From JAQUYS01 sp964430665 (GTDB lineage Archaea > Nanobdellota > Nanobdellia > Woesearchaeales > SKGA01), in NCBI GenBank assembly GCA_964430665.1, contig CAYSFC010000002.1:1-64000 (forward strand): DNA of 64,000 nt, written 5' to 3'. Of the stretch, positions 53,670 to 63,700 are shown piece by piece (the first letter of the stretch is position 1; the number at the start of each line of letters is the position of its first letter). The position numbers were made by a program, and so were the translations under genes. The notes under the pieces are model-generated. The model was not told the origin of the DNA, searched no databases, and saw only the letters and a list, made by a program, of their open reading frames with translations.

Positions 53670-54722
53670 ATGATAAATGAAATTTTAAGTTTCAAAATTC
53701 TTGGTAATCACACATCTCAATACATACTTTTCATACTTATAATTTTAGGAGCATCATTATTTACAAAATTCATATATTATTTATTTAAGCAAGTATTTAG
53801 AAAAATTGCATCTAAAACTCAAACAAATTTAGATGATTTAATTGTATATTCTTTAGAGAAACCTATTGTGTTTGCAGTTTTTATTTATGGTTTATATTTA
53901 GCTAAAAATGTTATGACTTTAAGTGAAACTTTTTTAAAATATTATGATTTAACACTAAGTTCTTTATTTATAATTTTTATTCTTTGGTTTGTTTTAAGAA
54001 TTGTAGATTCAATTATGATGAATTATTTTCATCCAAGTGCTTCAGGTCCTATAAAAATTGATACAAGTGTTTATCCTGTTGTTAAAAAATTAACTAACTT
54101 TGTTATAATTGCTATAGCTCTTTTATTAATTTTACAGAATCTTGGTTATGAAATTACTTCTTTAGTGGCAGGATTAGGTATAGGTGGTTTAGCTTTTGCT
54201 CTTGCGGCACAAGATGTATTATCAAATTTATTTGCAGGTTTTGCAATACTTACAGATAAACCTTTCAAAGTTGGAGATAGAATTATTGTTGCAGGACAAG
54301 ATGGATTTGTAAATAAAATTGGTTTAAGAACGACAATTATTAGAACATGGGGTGGAACTGAAATTGTCATGCCAAATAAACAAGTAGCAGATTCTGTTTT
54401 AGAAAATGTTACTCGTGAAAAAGCCAGACGTGTTAAAATGATTTTAGGTGTTGAATATGGAACTCCCACAAAAAAATTAGAAAAAGCAAAAAAGATTTTA
54501 AAAGAAGTTATTTTAAAAAATAAAAAAACAGATGATGAATCTCTAATTCACTTCGTTGAATTCAACGCTTATAGTTTAGATTTACAATTAATATATTGGA
54601 TTAAGGATTTAAATAAAATTTTGGAGACAAAAGACGAAGTAAATTTCGAAATCAAAAAAGCATTTGAAAAAGAGAAAATTAGTTTCGCATTCCCCAGTCA
54701 AACAATTTATGTTAAAAAGTAA
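53670..54722 (+). CDS. Mechanosensitive channel (MscS family), longer homologue
   Basis: 350 aa with four to five N-terminal helices, the last being the pore helix region VAGLGIGGLAFALAAQDVLS, then NLFAGFAIL. The beta domain follows: FKVGDRIIVAGQDGFVNKIG and IVMPNKQVADSVLENVTR. It is longer at the N-terminus than the protein at 42112, with which it shares the core only. GGATAGGTG precedes the ATG. A separate gating range or ion preference is possible. Confidence 0.94.
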   Translation: MINEILSFKILGNHTSQYILFILIILGASLFTKFIYYLFKQVFRKIASKTQTNLDDLIVYSLEKPIVFAVFIYGLYLAKNVMTLSETFLKYYDLTLSSLFIIFILWFVLRIVDSIMMNYFHPSASGPIKIDTSVYPVVKKLTNFVIIAIALLLILQNLGYEITSLVAGLGIGGLAFALAAQDVLSNLFAGFAILTDKPFKVGDRIIVAGQDGFVNKIGLRTTIIRTWGGTEIVMPNKQVADSVLENVTREKARRVKMILGVEYGTPTKKLEKAKKILKEVILKNKKTDDESLIHFVEFNAYSLDLQLIYWIKDLNKILETKDEVNFEIKKAFEKEKISFAFPSQTIYVKK

Positions 54723-54748
54723 TTTTCATTCTAAAATGGTAACTAAGA

Positions 54749-54824
54749 TTTATAAATATGCTTAGATAATTCAATATCATAAAGTTTCAAGGGAAAGAGA
54801 GGTGAGATTCTTTCTTTTTGAAAC
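54749..54824 (+). promoter_or_regulatory. Promoter and leader hairpin of the PEP synthase gene
   Basis: TATA-like TTTATAAATA (54749-54758) predicts transcription from about 54780. The leader then folds: GTTTCAA (54784-54790) with TTGAAAC (54818-54824) and GAAAGA (54793-54798) with TCTTTC (54809-54814). The loop holds GAGGTGAG. A GTG in that loop (54803) opens an 8-codon ORF (MRFFLFET) ending at 54829, followed by AAGAGG before the true ATG at 54841. Regulation by this structure is an inference. Confidence 0.5.
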
Positions 54825-54840
54825 ATAAAAGAGGCTTATT

Positions 54841-57246
54841 ATGGATAAACAAAATGCATTAATTCTTTGGTTCGATCAAGTAGGTATAAATGATGTTGGA
54901 TTGGTTGGTGGAAAAAACGCTTCGCTTGGTGAAATGTATTTAAATTTGATGCCTTATGGTGTTCGTATTCCCAATGGATTTTGTATAACTTCTTACGCAT
55001 ATCATTATCTTTTAGACTCTGCAGGAATAAGAGATGAAATTAAAGAAATATTGGCTGATTTAGACACTTCAAAAATGTCTAATCTTTCTGAAAGAGGACA
55101 CAAAGTTAGAGAATTAATTCGTCATGCTCAATTTCCAGATGATTTGAAGAATGAAATACAGAAAGCATATATGGATTTATGTAAACAATATGGTTCAGAA
55201 GTAGATGTGGCTGTTCGTTCCTCAGCAACCGCAGAAGATTTACCTGATGCTTCCTTTGCTGGTCAACAAGAAACATATCTAAATATTAAAGGAGTCAATG
55301 ATTTAATTAATGCATGTAAATTGTGTTTTGCTTCTTTATTTACAAACAGGGCAATAAGTTACAGGGTTGATAAAAATTTCGATCATTTCTCAATAGGATT
55401 ATCTATTGGTGTTCAAAAAATGGTGCGAAGCGATTTAGCTTCTAGCGGTGTAATGTTTTCAATAGATACTGAATCCGGATTCAAAGATGCAATATTTATA
55501 ACAGGTGCATATGGTCTTGGAGAAAATGTTGTTCAAGGTGCTGTTAATCCTGACGAATTTTATGTTTTCAAACCAACATTAAGGGAAGGATTTAGAAGTA
55601 TAATTTCTAAGTCTGTTGGTGAAAAAGCAATAAAAATGATTTATGATATTGGTGGAAATAAATTTACCAAAAACGTTCCCGTTCCAGACCAAGAAAGAAA
55701 AAAATTTTGTATAAATGATGATGAAATTTTAACTCTTGCAAAATGGGCTCAACAAATTGAAGATCATTATTCAAGATTAGCGAATAAATTTAAGCCAATG
55801 GATATGGAGTGGGCAAAAGACGGAGAAAGCGGAGAATTATTTATTGTTCAGGCGCGTCCAGAAACTGTTCAATCTACAAAAAATGCTGCTGTATTAGAGA
55901 CTTTTAAATTACACGAAGAAGGAACTATTTTAATAATTGGAAAAAGTGTTGGTCAAAAAATTGGTGCTGGTCCGGTTCATGTAATTAAAGATGTTAAAGA
56001 TATTGGTACTTTCAAAAAAGGAGAAGTTCTTGTAACAGATATGACTGATCCAGATTGGGAACCTATAATGAAAATCGCTTCTGCAATTGTAACAAATCGT
56101 GGAGGAAGAACTTGTCACGCTGCAATTATTTCAAGAGAATTAGGAATTCCTTGCGTTGTAGGTACTGGAAAAGGTACTGAAGTTTTGAATGATGATCAGA
56201 ACGTTACAGTTGATTGTTCTCAAGGAGATGCAGGTCAGGTTTATAGAGGAAAACTAAAATTTTCAATCGAAAAAGTTGAATTAGATAAAATTCCAAAAAC
56301 TCGTACAAAAATTATGATGAATGTTGGAAATCCTGAAGATGCATTCACACTTTCATTTTTACCAAATGAAGGAGTTGGTTTAGCAAGAGAGGAATTTATA
56401 ATAAATTCATATATTAAAATACATCCTTTAGCACTAATACATTTTGATTCTATGCGAAATGAAGTAGTTAAAAAACAAATAGAAGAATTAACTTTTGCAT
56501 ATAAAGATAAAAAGACTTATTTCATTGAAAAATTATCCCATGGAATTGCAAGAATTGCAGCTGCATTTTATCCAAAACCAGTTATTTTACGAATGAGTGA
56601 TTTCAAATCCAATGAATATGCTAATCTAATTGGTGGAAAAGATTTTGAACCTCAAGAAGATAACCCTATGATTGGTTGGAGAGGAGCATCAAGATATTAC
56701 ATGGGTAATTATCGGGAAGGTTTTGCACTAGAATGTCAAGCAATTTTAAAAGTAAGAAATGAAATGGGTTTGAAAAATTTAAAAATCATGATTCCTTTCT
56801 GTAGAACATTAGATGAAGCGAACAAAGTAATTACTGAAATGTCAAGAAATGGTTTAAAGAAAGGAGAAAATGATTTACAAATTATGTGTATGTGTGAAAT
56901 TCCTTCCAACGTTCTTTTAGCAGAAGAATTTTTAGAAATTTTTGATGGTTTTTCAATAGGTACAAATGATTTAACTCAATTAACTTTAGGACTAGATAGG
57001 GATTCTGAACTTTTAAGTTCAATATATGATGAAAGAAATCCTGCAGTAAAAAAATTAATATCTCAAGTCATACAGATTGCAAATAAAAAAGGAAAATATA
57101 TTGGAATTTGTGGACAAGCTCCTTCAGATTATCCTGAATTTGCAGAATTTGTTGTAAGAGAAGGAATTCAAACCATGAGTTTAAATCCAGATACTGTGTT
57201 GAAAACAATATTAAACATAGCTAAATTGGAGGAGAATTTAAAATGA
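54841..57246 (+). CDS. ppsA: Phosphoenolpyruvate synthase
   Basis: Converts pyruvate, ATP and water to PEP, AMP and phosphate, or works in the opposite direction in some archaea. The N-terminal ATP-grasp part has GLVGGKNASLGEMY and VAVRSSATAEDLPDASFAGQ. The central phospho-His domain has GGRTCHAAIISRELGIPCVV, and the C-terminal PEP-binding TIM barrel has RGASRYYMGNYREGFALE and GTNDLTQLTLGLDRDS. Length 801 aa is normal. Its end overlaps the GAPDH start by 4 bp, so both are in one unit. Confidence 0.96.
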   Translation: MDKQNALILWFDQVGINDVGLVGGKNASLGEMYLNLMPYGVRIPNGFCITSYAYHYLLDSAGIRDEIKEILADLDTSKMSNLSERGHKVRELIRHAQFPDDLKNEIQKAYMDLCKQYGSEVDVAVRSSATAEDLPDASFAGQQETYLNIKGVNDLINACKLCFASLFTNRAISYRVDKNFDHFSIGLSIGVQKMVRSDLASSGVMFSIDTESGFKDAIFITGAYGLGENVVQGAVNPDEFYVFKPTLREGFRSIISKSVGEKAIKMIYDIGGNKFTKNVPVPDQERKKFCINDDEILTLAKWAQQIEDHYSRLANKFKPMDMEWAKDGESGELFIVQARPETVQSTKNAAVLETFKLHEEGTILIIGKSVGQKIGAGPVHVIKDVKDIGTFKKGEVLVTDMTDPDWEPIMKIASAIVTNRGGRTCHAAIISRELGIPCVVGTGKGTEVLNDDQNVTVDCSQGDAGQVYRGKLKFSIEKVELDKIPKTRTKIMMNVGNPEDAFTLSFLPNEGVGLAREEFIINSYIKIHPLALIHFDSMRNEVVKKQIEELTFAYKDKKTYFIEKLSHGIARIAAAFYPKPVILRMSDFKSNEYANLIGGKDFEPQEDNPMIGWRGASRYYMGNYREGFALECQAILKVRNEMGLKNLKIMIPFCRTLDEANKVITEMSRNGLKKGENDLQIMCMCEIPSNVLLAEEFLEIFDGFSIGTNDLTQLTLGLDRDSELLSSIYDERNPAVKKLISQVIQIANKKGKYIGICGQAPSDYPEFAEFVVREGIQTMSLNPDTVLKTILNIAKLEENLK

Positions 57247-58229
57247 TTAATGTAGCAATTAATGGTTTAGGAAGAATTGGTAGAATGGTTCTTCGTGCAG
57301 GTCTTTATCACCCAAATTTAAATTTCATTGTTGCAAATGATTTAACAGACAACGAAACACTAGCACATCTTTTCAAATACGATTCCACTCATGGAAAATA
57401 TCATGGCGAAGTAAAATCTTATGAAGATGGAATAATGATTGAAGGTCATCAAATAAAAGTTATTTCTGAAAAAGATCCGTCAAAACTACCTTGGAAAGAA
57501 TTAGGTGTGGATGTTGTAATAGAATGCACAGGCAGATTCAGAACAAAAGAAACAGCGCAACAACACATTGACGCAGGTGCAAAAAAAGTTATAATTTCCG
57601 CTCCAGCAGAAGGAGTTAAAACAATAGTTTTAGGTGTAAATGAAAATAATTACAATCCAGCAGAAGATCATATAATTAGTAATGCTTCTTGCACCACAAA
57701 TTGCTTAGCACCACTAGTTAAAATTCTAGACGATGCATTTGAAATCAAAAAAGGCTTCATGACCACAGTTCATGCATATACTGCTGATCAGAACTTGGTT
57801 GATGGTCCTCATAAAGATTTAAGGAGAGCAAGAAGTGCAGGAATAAACATAATCCCAACATCAACTGGGGCTGCAAAAGCGGTTGGTTTAGTTTTACCCA
57901 AATTAAATGGTAAATTAGATGGCATTGCAATGAGAGTTCCTGTTGTCGATGGTTCAGTTACAGATTTAGTTTGTGTTGTAAGTAAAGAAATCACTGTAGA
58001 AGATGTAAATACTGTTTTACAGCACGCGGCACAAAATCAATTAAATGGAATTTTAGAATATTCAGATGAAGATCTTGTAAGTTCTGATGTTATAGGTAAT
58101 CCGCATTCATCAATATTCGACTCTAAATTAACCAAAGTTTCTGGAAATTTAATTAAAGTTGTTTCTTGGTATGACAATGAATGGGGTTATTCTAATAGAG
58201 TTGTAGAATTAATATCAAGACTCTTTTAG
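57243..58229 (+). CDS. gap: Glyceraldehyde-3-phosphate dehydrogenase, bacterial/eukaryotic type I
   Basis: NAD(P)-dependent oxidation of glyceraldehyde 3-phosphate to 1,3-bisphosphoglycerate. It begins INGLGRIGRMVLRAG. The catalytic Cys is in SNASCTTNCLAP (about residue 150), followed by TTVHAYTADQNLVDGPHKDL and STGAAKAVGLVLP. An Asp in VANDLTDNE (about 33) favours NAD. This is the type I enzyme; most archaea use the very different type II, so acquisition from bacteria is likely. Length 328 aa. The gene overlaps ppsA by 4 bp. Confidence 0.96.
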   Translation: MINVAINGLGRIGRMVLRAGLYHPNLNFIVANDLTDNETLAHLFKYDSTHGKYHGEVKSYEDGIMIEGHQIKVISEKDPSKLPWKELGVDVVIECTGRFRTKETAQQHIDAGAKKVIISAPAEGVKTIVLGVNENNYNPAEDHIISNASCTTNCLAPLVKILDDAFEIKKGFMTTVHAYTADQNLVDGPHKDLRRARSAGINIIPTSTGAAKAVGLVLPKLNGKLDGIAMRVPVVDGSVTDLVCVVSKEITVEDVNTVLQHAAQNQLNGILEYSDEDLVSSDVIGNPHSSIFDSKLTKVSGNLIKVVSWYDNEWGYSNRVVELISRLF

Positions 58230-58281
58230 AAAGATATATAAATGAAAAGAGACAAAATAGTCTTATTAGGGGTGAGTGAAA

Positions 58282-58530
58282 ATGTTTAAAGTAGCGCCAT
58301 TGTCAAGCAGTTTTATGTTGGTTTCTATAATTGGTATTATAATATCTACTATGTTTTTAAGTAAATTATCTTTAAATTGGGCTTTCATTGTGGGATTTAT
58401 TTCAATATGTATGTTCATAGCTTCGTTCATAAGTATGGCGAAATCTCCAATTGAAGAAGAATTAATGATTGATGAACCACATGAAGTAAGAAATGCGAGA
58501 GTAAAAGTCATAAAAGGTGTTAAAAAATAA
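58282..58530 (+). CDS. Small two-helix membrane protein
   Basis: 82 aa from ATG 58282, chosen because GGGGTGAG lies 5 bp upstream. Two hydrophobic helices (about residues 11-31 and 35-55) are followed by a charged, probably cytoplasmic tail (SPIEEELMIDEPHEVRNARV). No family recognised. It lies between gap and the voltage-sensor gene on the same strand with 42-52 bp gaps. Confidence 0.7.
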   Translation: MFKVAPLSSSFMLVSIIGIIISTMFLSKLSLNWAFIVGFISICMFIASFISMAKSPIEEELMIDEPHEVRNARVKVIKGVKK

Positions 58531-58572
58531 GATATTTTTGACATCTCTTAAAATTTAAATAGGTAAAATAAA

Positions 58573-59412
58573 ATGAATAGAGTTGGTTTGTATTTTTTTG
58601 TACTTGCATCATTATTATCAATAATTGATGGTGTCTTTACTATTGTTTCTCCAGAATTACAAACCATAAAAATAATATTATTAATTTTTTCAGGTATTTT
58701 AGTAGGTGTATTTTTATTTTCTGTCGAAAAAGAATTGTTGATTGCAGGAAGTGCATTTATAATTTCTGCTTTAAGTTTATTGTTCTTACTTGGACCATAT
58801 TTTCATCAGTCTCCAATTGGTGTTATGATATTAAATTTCGTTATTTTTGTTGCATCAATTGTTTTTGTTGTTGGTTTTAAGGCAATATTAGAATCTATAG
58901 GTGAAGTTGCAGGATTAGAACGTCATAAACATGAAGGCGTAACTTTTGAATTCTTGAAAGAATCTTCTTTTGAAAAAATTTGGGGTATTGTTATTTTAGT
59001 TGCAGTATCTTTTGCAATAATGCAATTGTTGCTTGAAATATTTTATGATGTTTCAAAATATGTACATTATTTACAGGCATTAGATTTAGTAATAACTGCA
59101 TTATTTATTATGGATGTATTTATGATATATGAAAAATCTAAATCATTTAAACAATTTTTAAGTAAAAATTTCTTTGATATAATTGCAGCAATACCTTCCA
59201 TTGGTTTATTAAGATTATTTAAAATAATTCGTGCAATAAGATTGGTTAGAATTTTTAAAGCTAGTTCTAAACTTACAGCCTTTTTCAAAATACACAAAAC
59301 AACAAAATTTTTCAGCGAAGAAAGTGCAATAAAACATTATACCAAATCTGTTAAAAAACCCAAAAAGAAAAAAACTAAAACTTTAAAAAGAAAGTCTAAA
59401 TCTAAAAAATAG
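58573..59412 (+). CDS. Voltage-sensor-like membrane protein without a pore domain
   Basis: 279 aa. Four N-terminal helices (about 5-22, 31-50, 56-75, 83-105) are followed by a voltage-sensor-like set. S1 is about 135-157; S2 about 165-187 with Asp171 and Asp181; S3 starts KNFFDIIAAIPS (about 198-209). S4 has basic residues every third position: Arg214, Lys217, Arg220, Arg223, Arg226, Lys229. After S4 there are only about 50 residues, ending in a Lys-rich tail, with no pore loop or S5/S6. It resembles the sensor half of ion channels or a proton-channel-like protein. Function unknown. Confidence 0.8.
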   Translation: MNRVGLYFFVLASLLSIIDGVFTIVSPELQTIKIILLIFSGILVGVFLFSVEKELLIAGSAFIISALSLLFLLGPYFHQSPIGVMILNFVIFVASIVFVVGFKAILESIGEVAGLERHKHEGVTFEFLKESSFEKIWGIVILVAVSFAIMQLLLEIFYDVSKYVHYLQALDLVITALFIMDVFMIYEKSKSFKQFLSKNFFDIIAAIPSIGLLRLFKIIRAIRLVRIFKASSKLTAFFKIHKTTKFFSEESAIKHYTKSVKKPKKKKTKTLKRKSKSKK

Positions 59413-59446
59413 ATTTGTATAGTTCTTAGTTACTATTACATTTCAA

Positions 59447-60370
59447 ATGGACTTTAAAATGAAGCACGACATAAAAATAACGTTAATTTTAGTTTTCATA
59501 TTTCTACTATCTCAAATAATTGGTTTATTTTTTGTTGCAAACGACATAAATCAAATTAATTATATTGGAGACGAATTAGTTGTTGAACATCAAAATACTG
59601 CTTTAGGAGAACGTCCACAAGTTACAGGGAGTAATAGCGTCATTTATACATCAATAATTATATTACTAGGTACAATTATATTTTTAATTTTGGCTAAATT
59701 TAAAGCTAAAAAAATCTGGAAAGGTTGGTATTTTGTTGCAGTCATTATGGCTATGACTATAGCACTAGGTGTTTTCATTAACAATGCATTAATAGCTTTC
59801 TTAATTTCTCTACTGCTAGCTCTACTTAAAATATTTAAACCAGATGTGATAATTCACAACTTAACTGAAATTCTTATGTATACAGGTGTTGCTGTAATAT
59901 TTGTTCCTTTGTTTGATTTGTTTTGGATTTCTGTATTTTTAATTTTAATATCAATTTATGATATGTATGCTGTTTGGAAAAGTAAACACATGATTACTAT
60001 GGCGAAGTTTGCATCTGAAACTGAATTGTTTGCTGGTTTAAATATAAATTATAATAAAAACGGAAAAATTGTAAAACCTTCAAAAAAAGGCAAAAAAATA
60101 AAAATTAAAAGAGCAATTCTTGGTGGAGGAGATGTTGTATTTCCACTTTTTTTCTCAGGTGTTGCTATGGAACATTTACTAAAATTAGGATATTCTTTAG
60201 GAGTTGCATTTTCTTTAACTATGATTATTGTGCTTTTCTCAACATTATCTCTATACACATTATTTTATTTTTCAAAAAAAGGCAAATTTTATCCTGCCAT
60301 GCCTTTTCTTTCATCTGGTTGTTTCGTGGGTTTAGGATTTATGTCTATTTTTACTTTACTTCTATTCTAG
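59447..60370 (+). CDS. Presenilin/signal peptide peptidase-like aspartyl protease
   Basis: Intramembrane aspartyl protease of the archaeal PSH group, 307 aa with about nine helices. The first catalytic Asp is in the YD motif of LISIYDMYAVWKSK (helix 6), the second in RAILGGGDVVFPLFF (GxGD, helix 7), and the C-terminal PAL-type motif is FYPAMPFLSSG. A basic loop of about 30 residues joins helices 6 and 7. It may clear signal-peptide remnants made by the Sec11-type peptidase. An alternative start is the ATG at 59459. Confidence 0.93.
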   Translation: MDFKMKHDIKITLILVFIFLLSQIIGLFFVANDINQINYIGDELVVEHQNTALGERPQVTGSNSVIYTSIIILLGTIIFLILAKFKAKKIWKGWYFVAVIMAMTIALGVFINNALIAFLISLLLALLKIFKPDVIIHNLTEILMYTGVAVIFVPLFDLFWISVFLILISIYDMYAVWKSKHMITMAKFASETELFAGLNINYNKNGKIVKPSKKGKKIKIKRAILGGGDVVFPLFFSGVAMEHLLKLGYSLGVAFSLTMIIVLFSTLSLYTLFYFSKKGKFYPAMPFLSSGCFVGLGFMSIFTLLLF

Positions 60371-60392
60371 ATTTTATGAGGGCTTCGTTAAG

Positions 60393-60401
60393 TATATAAA
60401 G
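60393..60401 (+). promoter_or_regulatory. TATA box of the SRP RNA gene
   Basis: TATATAAAG stands 20-28 bp before the predicted RNA 5' end at about 60421, the standard archaeal spacing. Confidence 0.65.
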
Positions 60402-60420
60402 AACTTATTCTTTTCTAAAG

Positions 60421-60702
60421 ATGGCTAGATCGGGTGGCTGACCCTCACCTGTTACGTCAAATGGGTCGTTGGATGGATCGAAGCTTGGCAGGCGGCTTGC
60501 AGATGTTTGTATGCTGTTTTAGTTTGTTTGATGCTCTGTCCTTTTTGATCGTTTGTTTTACAAACCTGGTCAGGTCCTGACGGTAGCAGCCATGAGTACA
60601 CTCAATCGGTGTTTAAAGGGTTGCAGAGAGTAGAACTATTACAGACTATCATGGAAATGTTTGTGGAGTCCACTGCCAGGCGTGCCACCCTTATTCTGGT
60701 GG
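60421..60702 (+). ncRNA. ffs: Signal recognition particle 7S RNA
   Basis: Helix 8 carries the SRP54-binding core GGTCAGGTCCTGACGGTAGC followed by AGCC (about 60570-60591), with a TGAC tetraloop. Alu-side features are CCTGTTACG and ATCGAAGC near the 5' end. Helix 1 is closed by GGGTGGC (60432-60438) with GCCACCC (60684-60690) and CTAGA with TCTGG further out. Helix 5 includes GCTTGGCAG with CTGCCAGGC. Helix 6 is GTTTGT-TTT-ACAAAC before helix 8. The 3' end is uncertain: GC-rich sequence continues to about 60730. It is far richer in GC than nearby genes, as expected for a structural RNA. The 113-codon ORF inside it is not real. Confidence 0.9.
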
Positions 60703-60754
60703 GCTGCGAATCGGCGGGGCAGAAGGCAGTTATTTCTTTCAGAAATTGTTTGAA

Positions 60755-63700
60755 TTACTCAATTAAAATTGCAGGTTTACCAGGCATAGCGTTTCCAGCT
60801 TTAGCTTCTTTTGAATCATCTGCTTCTACAATTTCAGCATTTAATTCTTTAGCTAATTCTTCCAACATTTTCTTCTCCTTTTCAAAAGAAACATATTCTG
60901 GAACACTTCCAGTTTTTACAATTTTAGGAAGAATCTTCATAATGTCTTGACCATGTGATTTAAGATGGGAGTTCATAACTTTAGGAATAATTTCTTTAGG
61001 ATTTGAAACATTTTTTAGAACATCTTTTAACATATCAAATAATTCGTACTTCCATTTTGCAGAAATAATTAATTTTAATTTTTTAACTTCTGTGATTCCA
61101 ACTAATTTTTTAACCTGTTCAATATCTGATTTAATATTTGCAATGTATTCGTCTTCAAAATCAAAGTCTTTGTTAATTTTACTTTCATCAACTTCAGGCC
61201 AAGAAGCAATAGAAACAAATTCTTCATTACCTAATATTTTCCAATACTCTTCACATAAATGTGGACAGAAAGGAGTTAGTATTTTAACAAATATTTCTAA
61301 GTTTTCTTTACTTTCTTCTTCAGATAAATAATCAAATAATTCTCTGATTTTAATTATTGCCAAATTAAACTTCATTCTTTCAATTAAATCACTAACTTCT
61401 TTTAAAGTTAAATTAACTTTACTTGTTGTTTTTTCACTTGAACATCCTATTTTAACATTTTCGAAGTAATTTGAAACTTTAGTTAAAAATTTGTTGATTG
61501 ATTCTAAACCATTATCGTTCCAATTAAAATCTGATTCAGGACCCGCAACCGAAACCAAATACATTCTTAATGCATCTGGACCAAACCTATCTAGAGTCTC
61601 TGTAATGTTAACTCCATTACCTTTTGATTTAGACATTTTAGTTCCGTCTGTTCCTTGAATCATACCTTGGTTCATCATATGAATTGCAGGTTCATCAAAT
61701 TTCAATAAACCCAAATCTCTTAAAAATTTAGTATAAAATCTTACATAAATTAAATGCATACAAGCATGTTCTTTTCCACCAATGTAAAGATCAATAGGAC
61801 TCCAATAATTCACTTTATGTTTATCAAATATTTCATCATCATTATTAGCATCACAATATCTTAAATTATACCAGGACGAATTTGTAAAAGTGTCCATAGT
61901 ATCCGTTTCTCTTTTAGCGTCTCCACCACATTTTGGACATTTACACTTCAAAAATTCTTCATTAGTTTCTAAAGGATTACCTTCTCCAAATTTAACATCG
62001 TGAGGTAATTTAATTGGAAGATTTTCATCAGCAACTTCACCACATTTTTCACAATAAACAATTGGAATAGGTGTTCCCCAATATCTTTGACGTGAAATTA
62101 ACCAATCTCTTAATTTATAATTTACAGTTTTATCTCCTTTGTTAAGTTTTGCAAGTTCTTCTGTGATTTTTTCTTTAGCTTCATTATTATCTAAACCATC
62201 AAATTTTCCTGAATTAATTAAAACTCCAGGTTCAGTATATGCTCTTTCACCATTAATAAATGTGTTAAAAATAAATTTATGATGTTCCCAAGATATTTTA
62301 TTTAAAATATCTTTTTTATCAACCCAAATTAATTCATGTTTTCCAACCTCTACTTCAGAATTAATTTTATCTTCATTTTTTAATTTAATATAAAAAACAA
62401 CATCATCTGTACTTTGATTTATATTTTTATTTATCCTATACCCTTCACAAAATAAATGATCACATATTTCTTTTTTTATTTCAATATTAATAAAACCAGT
62501 TTCTTCTTTAATTTCTCTTAAAATTGCTTCTTGAGGAGTTTCTTCGTTTTCAATTCCTCCTCCAACTAAAATACTATTTTCTTTTTCTTTTAATAAAAGA
62601 TATTTATTTTCATTCCAATGTTCTATTATTGCAGTCACAGTTCGTCTTTGTAAAGTTTTTACATTTTCTTTTGGAGAATTAATTCCTGAAAGAATAAATT
62701 TTGGTGCAATAACTTGCTTCATAGGAATATTATATTTTTTTGCAAATTCAAAATCTCTTTGATCATGTGCTGGAACAGCCATAACCATACCACAACCATA
62801 ATCAGCCAAAACAAAATTACCTGCATAAACTGGAATCTGCTCACCGGTAAGCGGGTGGCTGGCAAAGCTTCCAGTAAAAATTCCTTCTTTTTCTAATTGA
62901 TCTATTTCTTCTTCACTTACAGACGTTAATTTATGAACAAATTCTTCAACTTTTTCTTTATTTTCATCAGTAACTAAATCCATTAATCTGGTGTGCTGAG
63001 CAGAAATTACTAAAAATGTAACACCCATTAAAGTATCTGGTCTTGTAGTAAATACTTTCCACCCCTCACAATTAATATCAAACACAATTTCAGTACCATA
63101 ACTTTTTCCAATCCAATTTTTCTGTAATTTTTTAACTAAAGTTGGCCAATTTTCCATCTGAGACTGATCATTTAATTCTTCAGCATATTCAGTCGTTTTC
63201 AAATACCATTGAGTTAAATGTTTAACTTCGACTTTTGTATCATCATGTCTCCAACAACAACCATTAACAACTTGCTCATTAGCTAAAACAGTATTACATT
63301 TAGGACACCAATTTATAGGTGATTTTTTCCTGTAAGCTAAACCTTTTTTAAACATTTGAATAAATATCCATTGATCCCATTTGTAGAATTCAGGAGTACT
63401 TGTAGTAACTTGTCTACTCCAATCAACAGAGAAACCCATGCCTTTTTGTTGTTCTATGTAATTTTTAATTGAATTTTGAGTATATTCATGAGGGTGCATT
63501 CCTGCTTGTATTGCTGCGTTTTCTGCAGGCAATCCAAAAGAATCAAAACCAACAGGATGCAAAACATTAAATCCCATCATTTTTTTAAATCTAGCATAAA
63601 CATCTCCAATAGTATAATTGAATGCGTGTCCAACATGCAATCCAAGACTTGAAGGATAGGGAAACATTTCTAAAACATAGAATTTTGGTTTTTCGTTTTT

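Noticed and set aside
60701..60735. Second small RNA or tRNA remnant after the SRP RNA
   Set aside because: The stretch is GC-rich but no cloverleaf or stem of clear strength was found; it may be the SRP RNA 3' end.
60609..60950. 113-codon ORF within and after the SRP RNA
   Set aside because: It begins inside helix 5/8 of the structural RNA and continues antisense to leuS.
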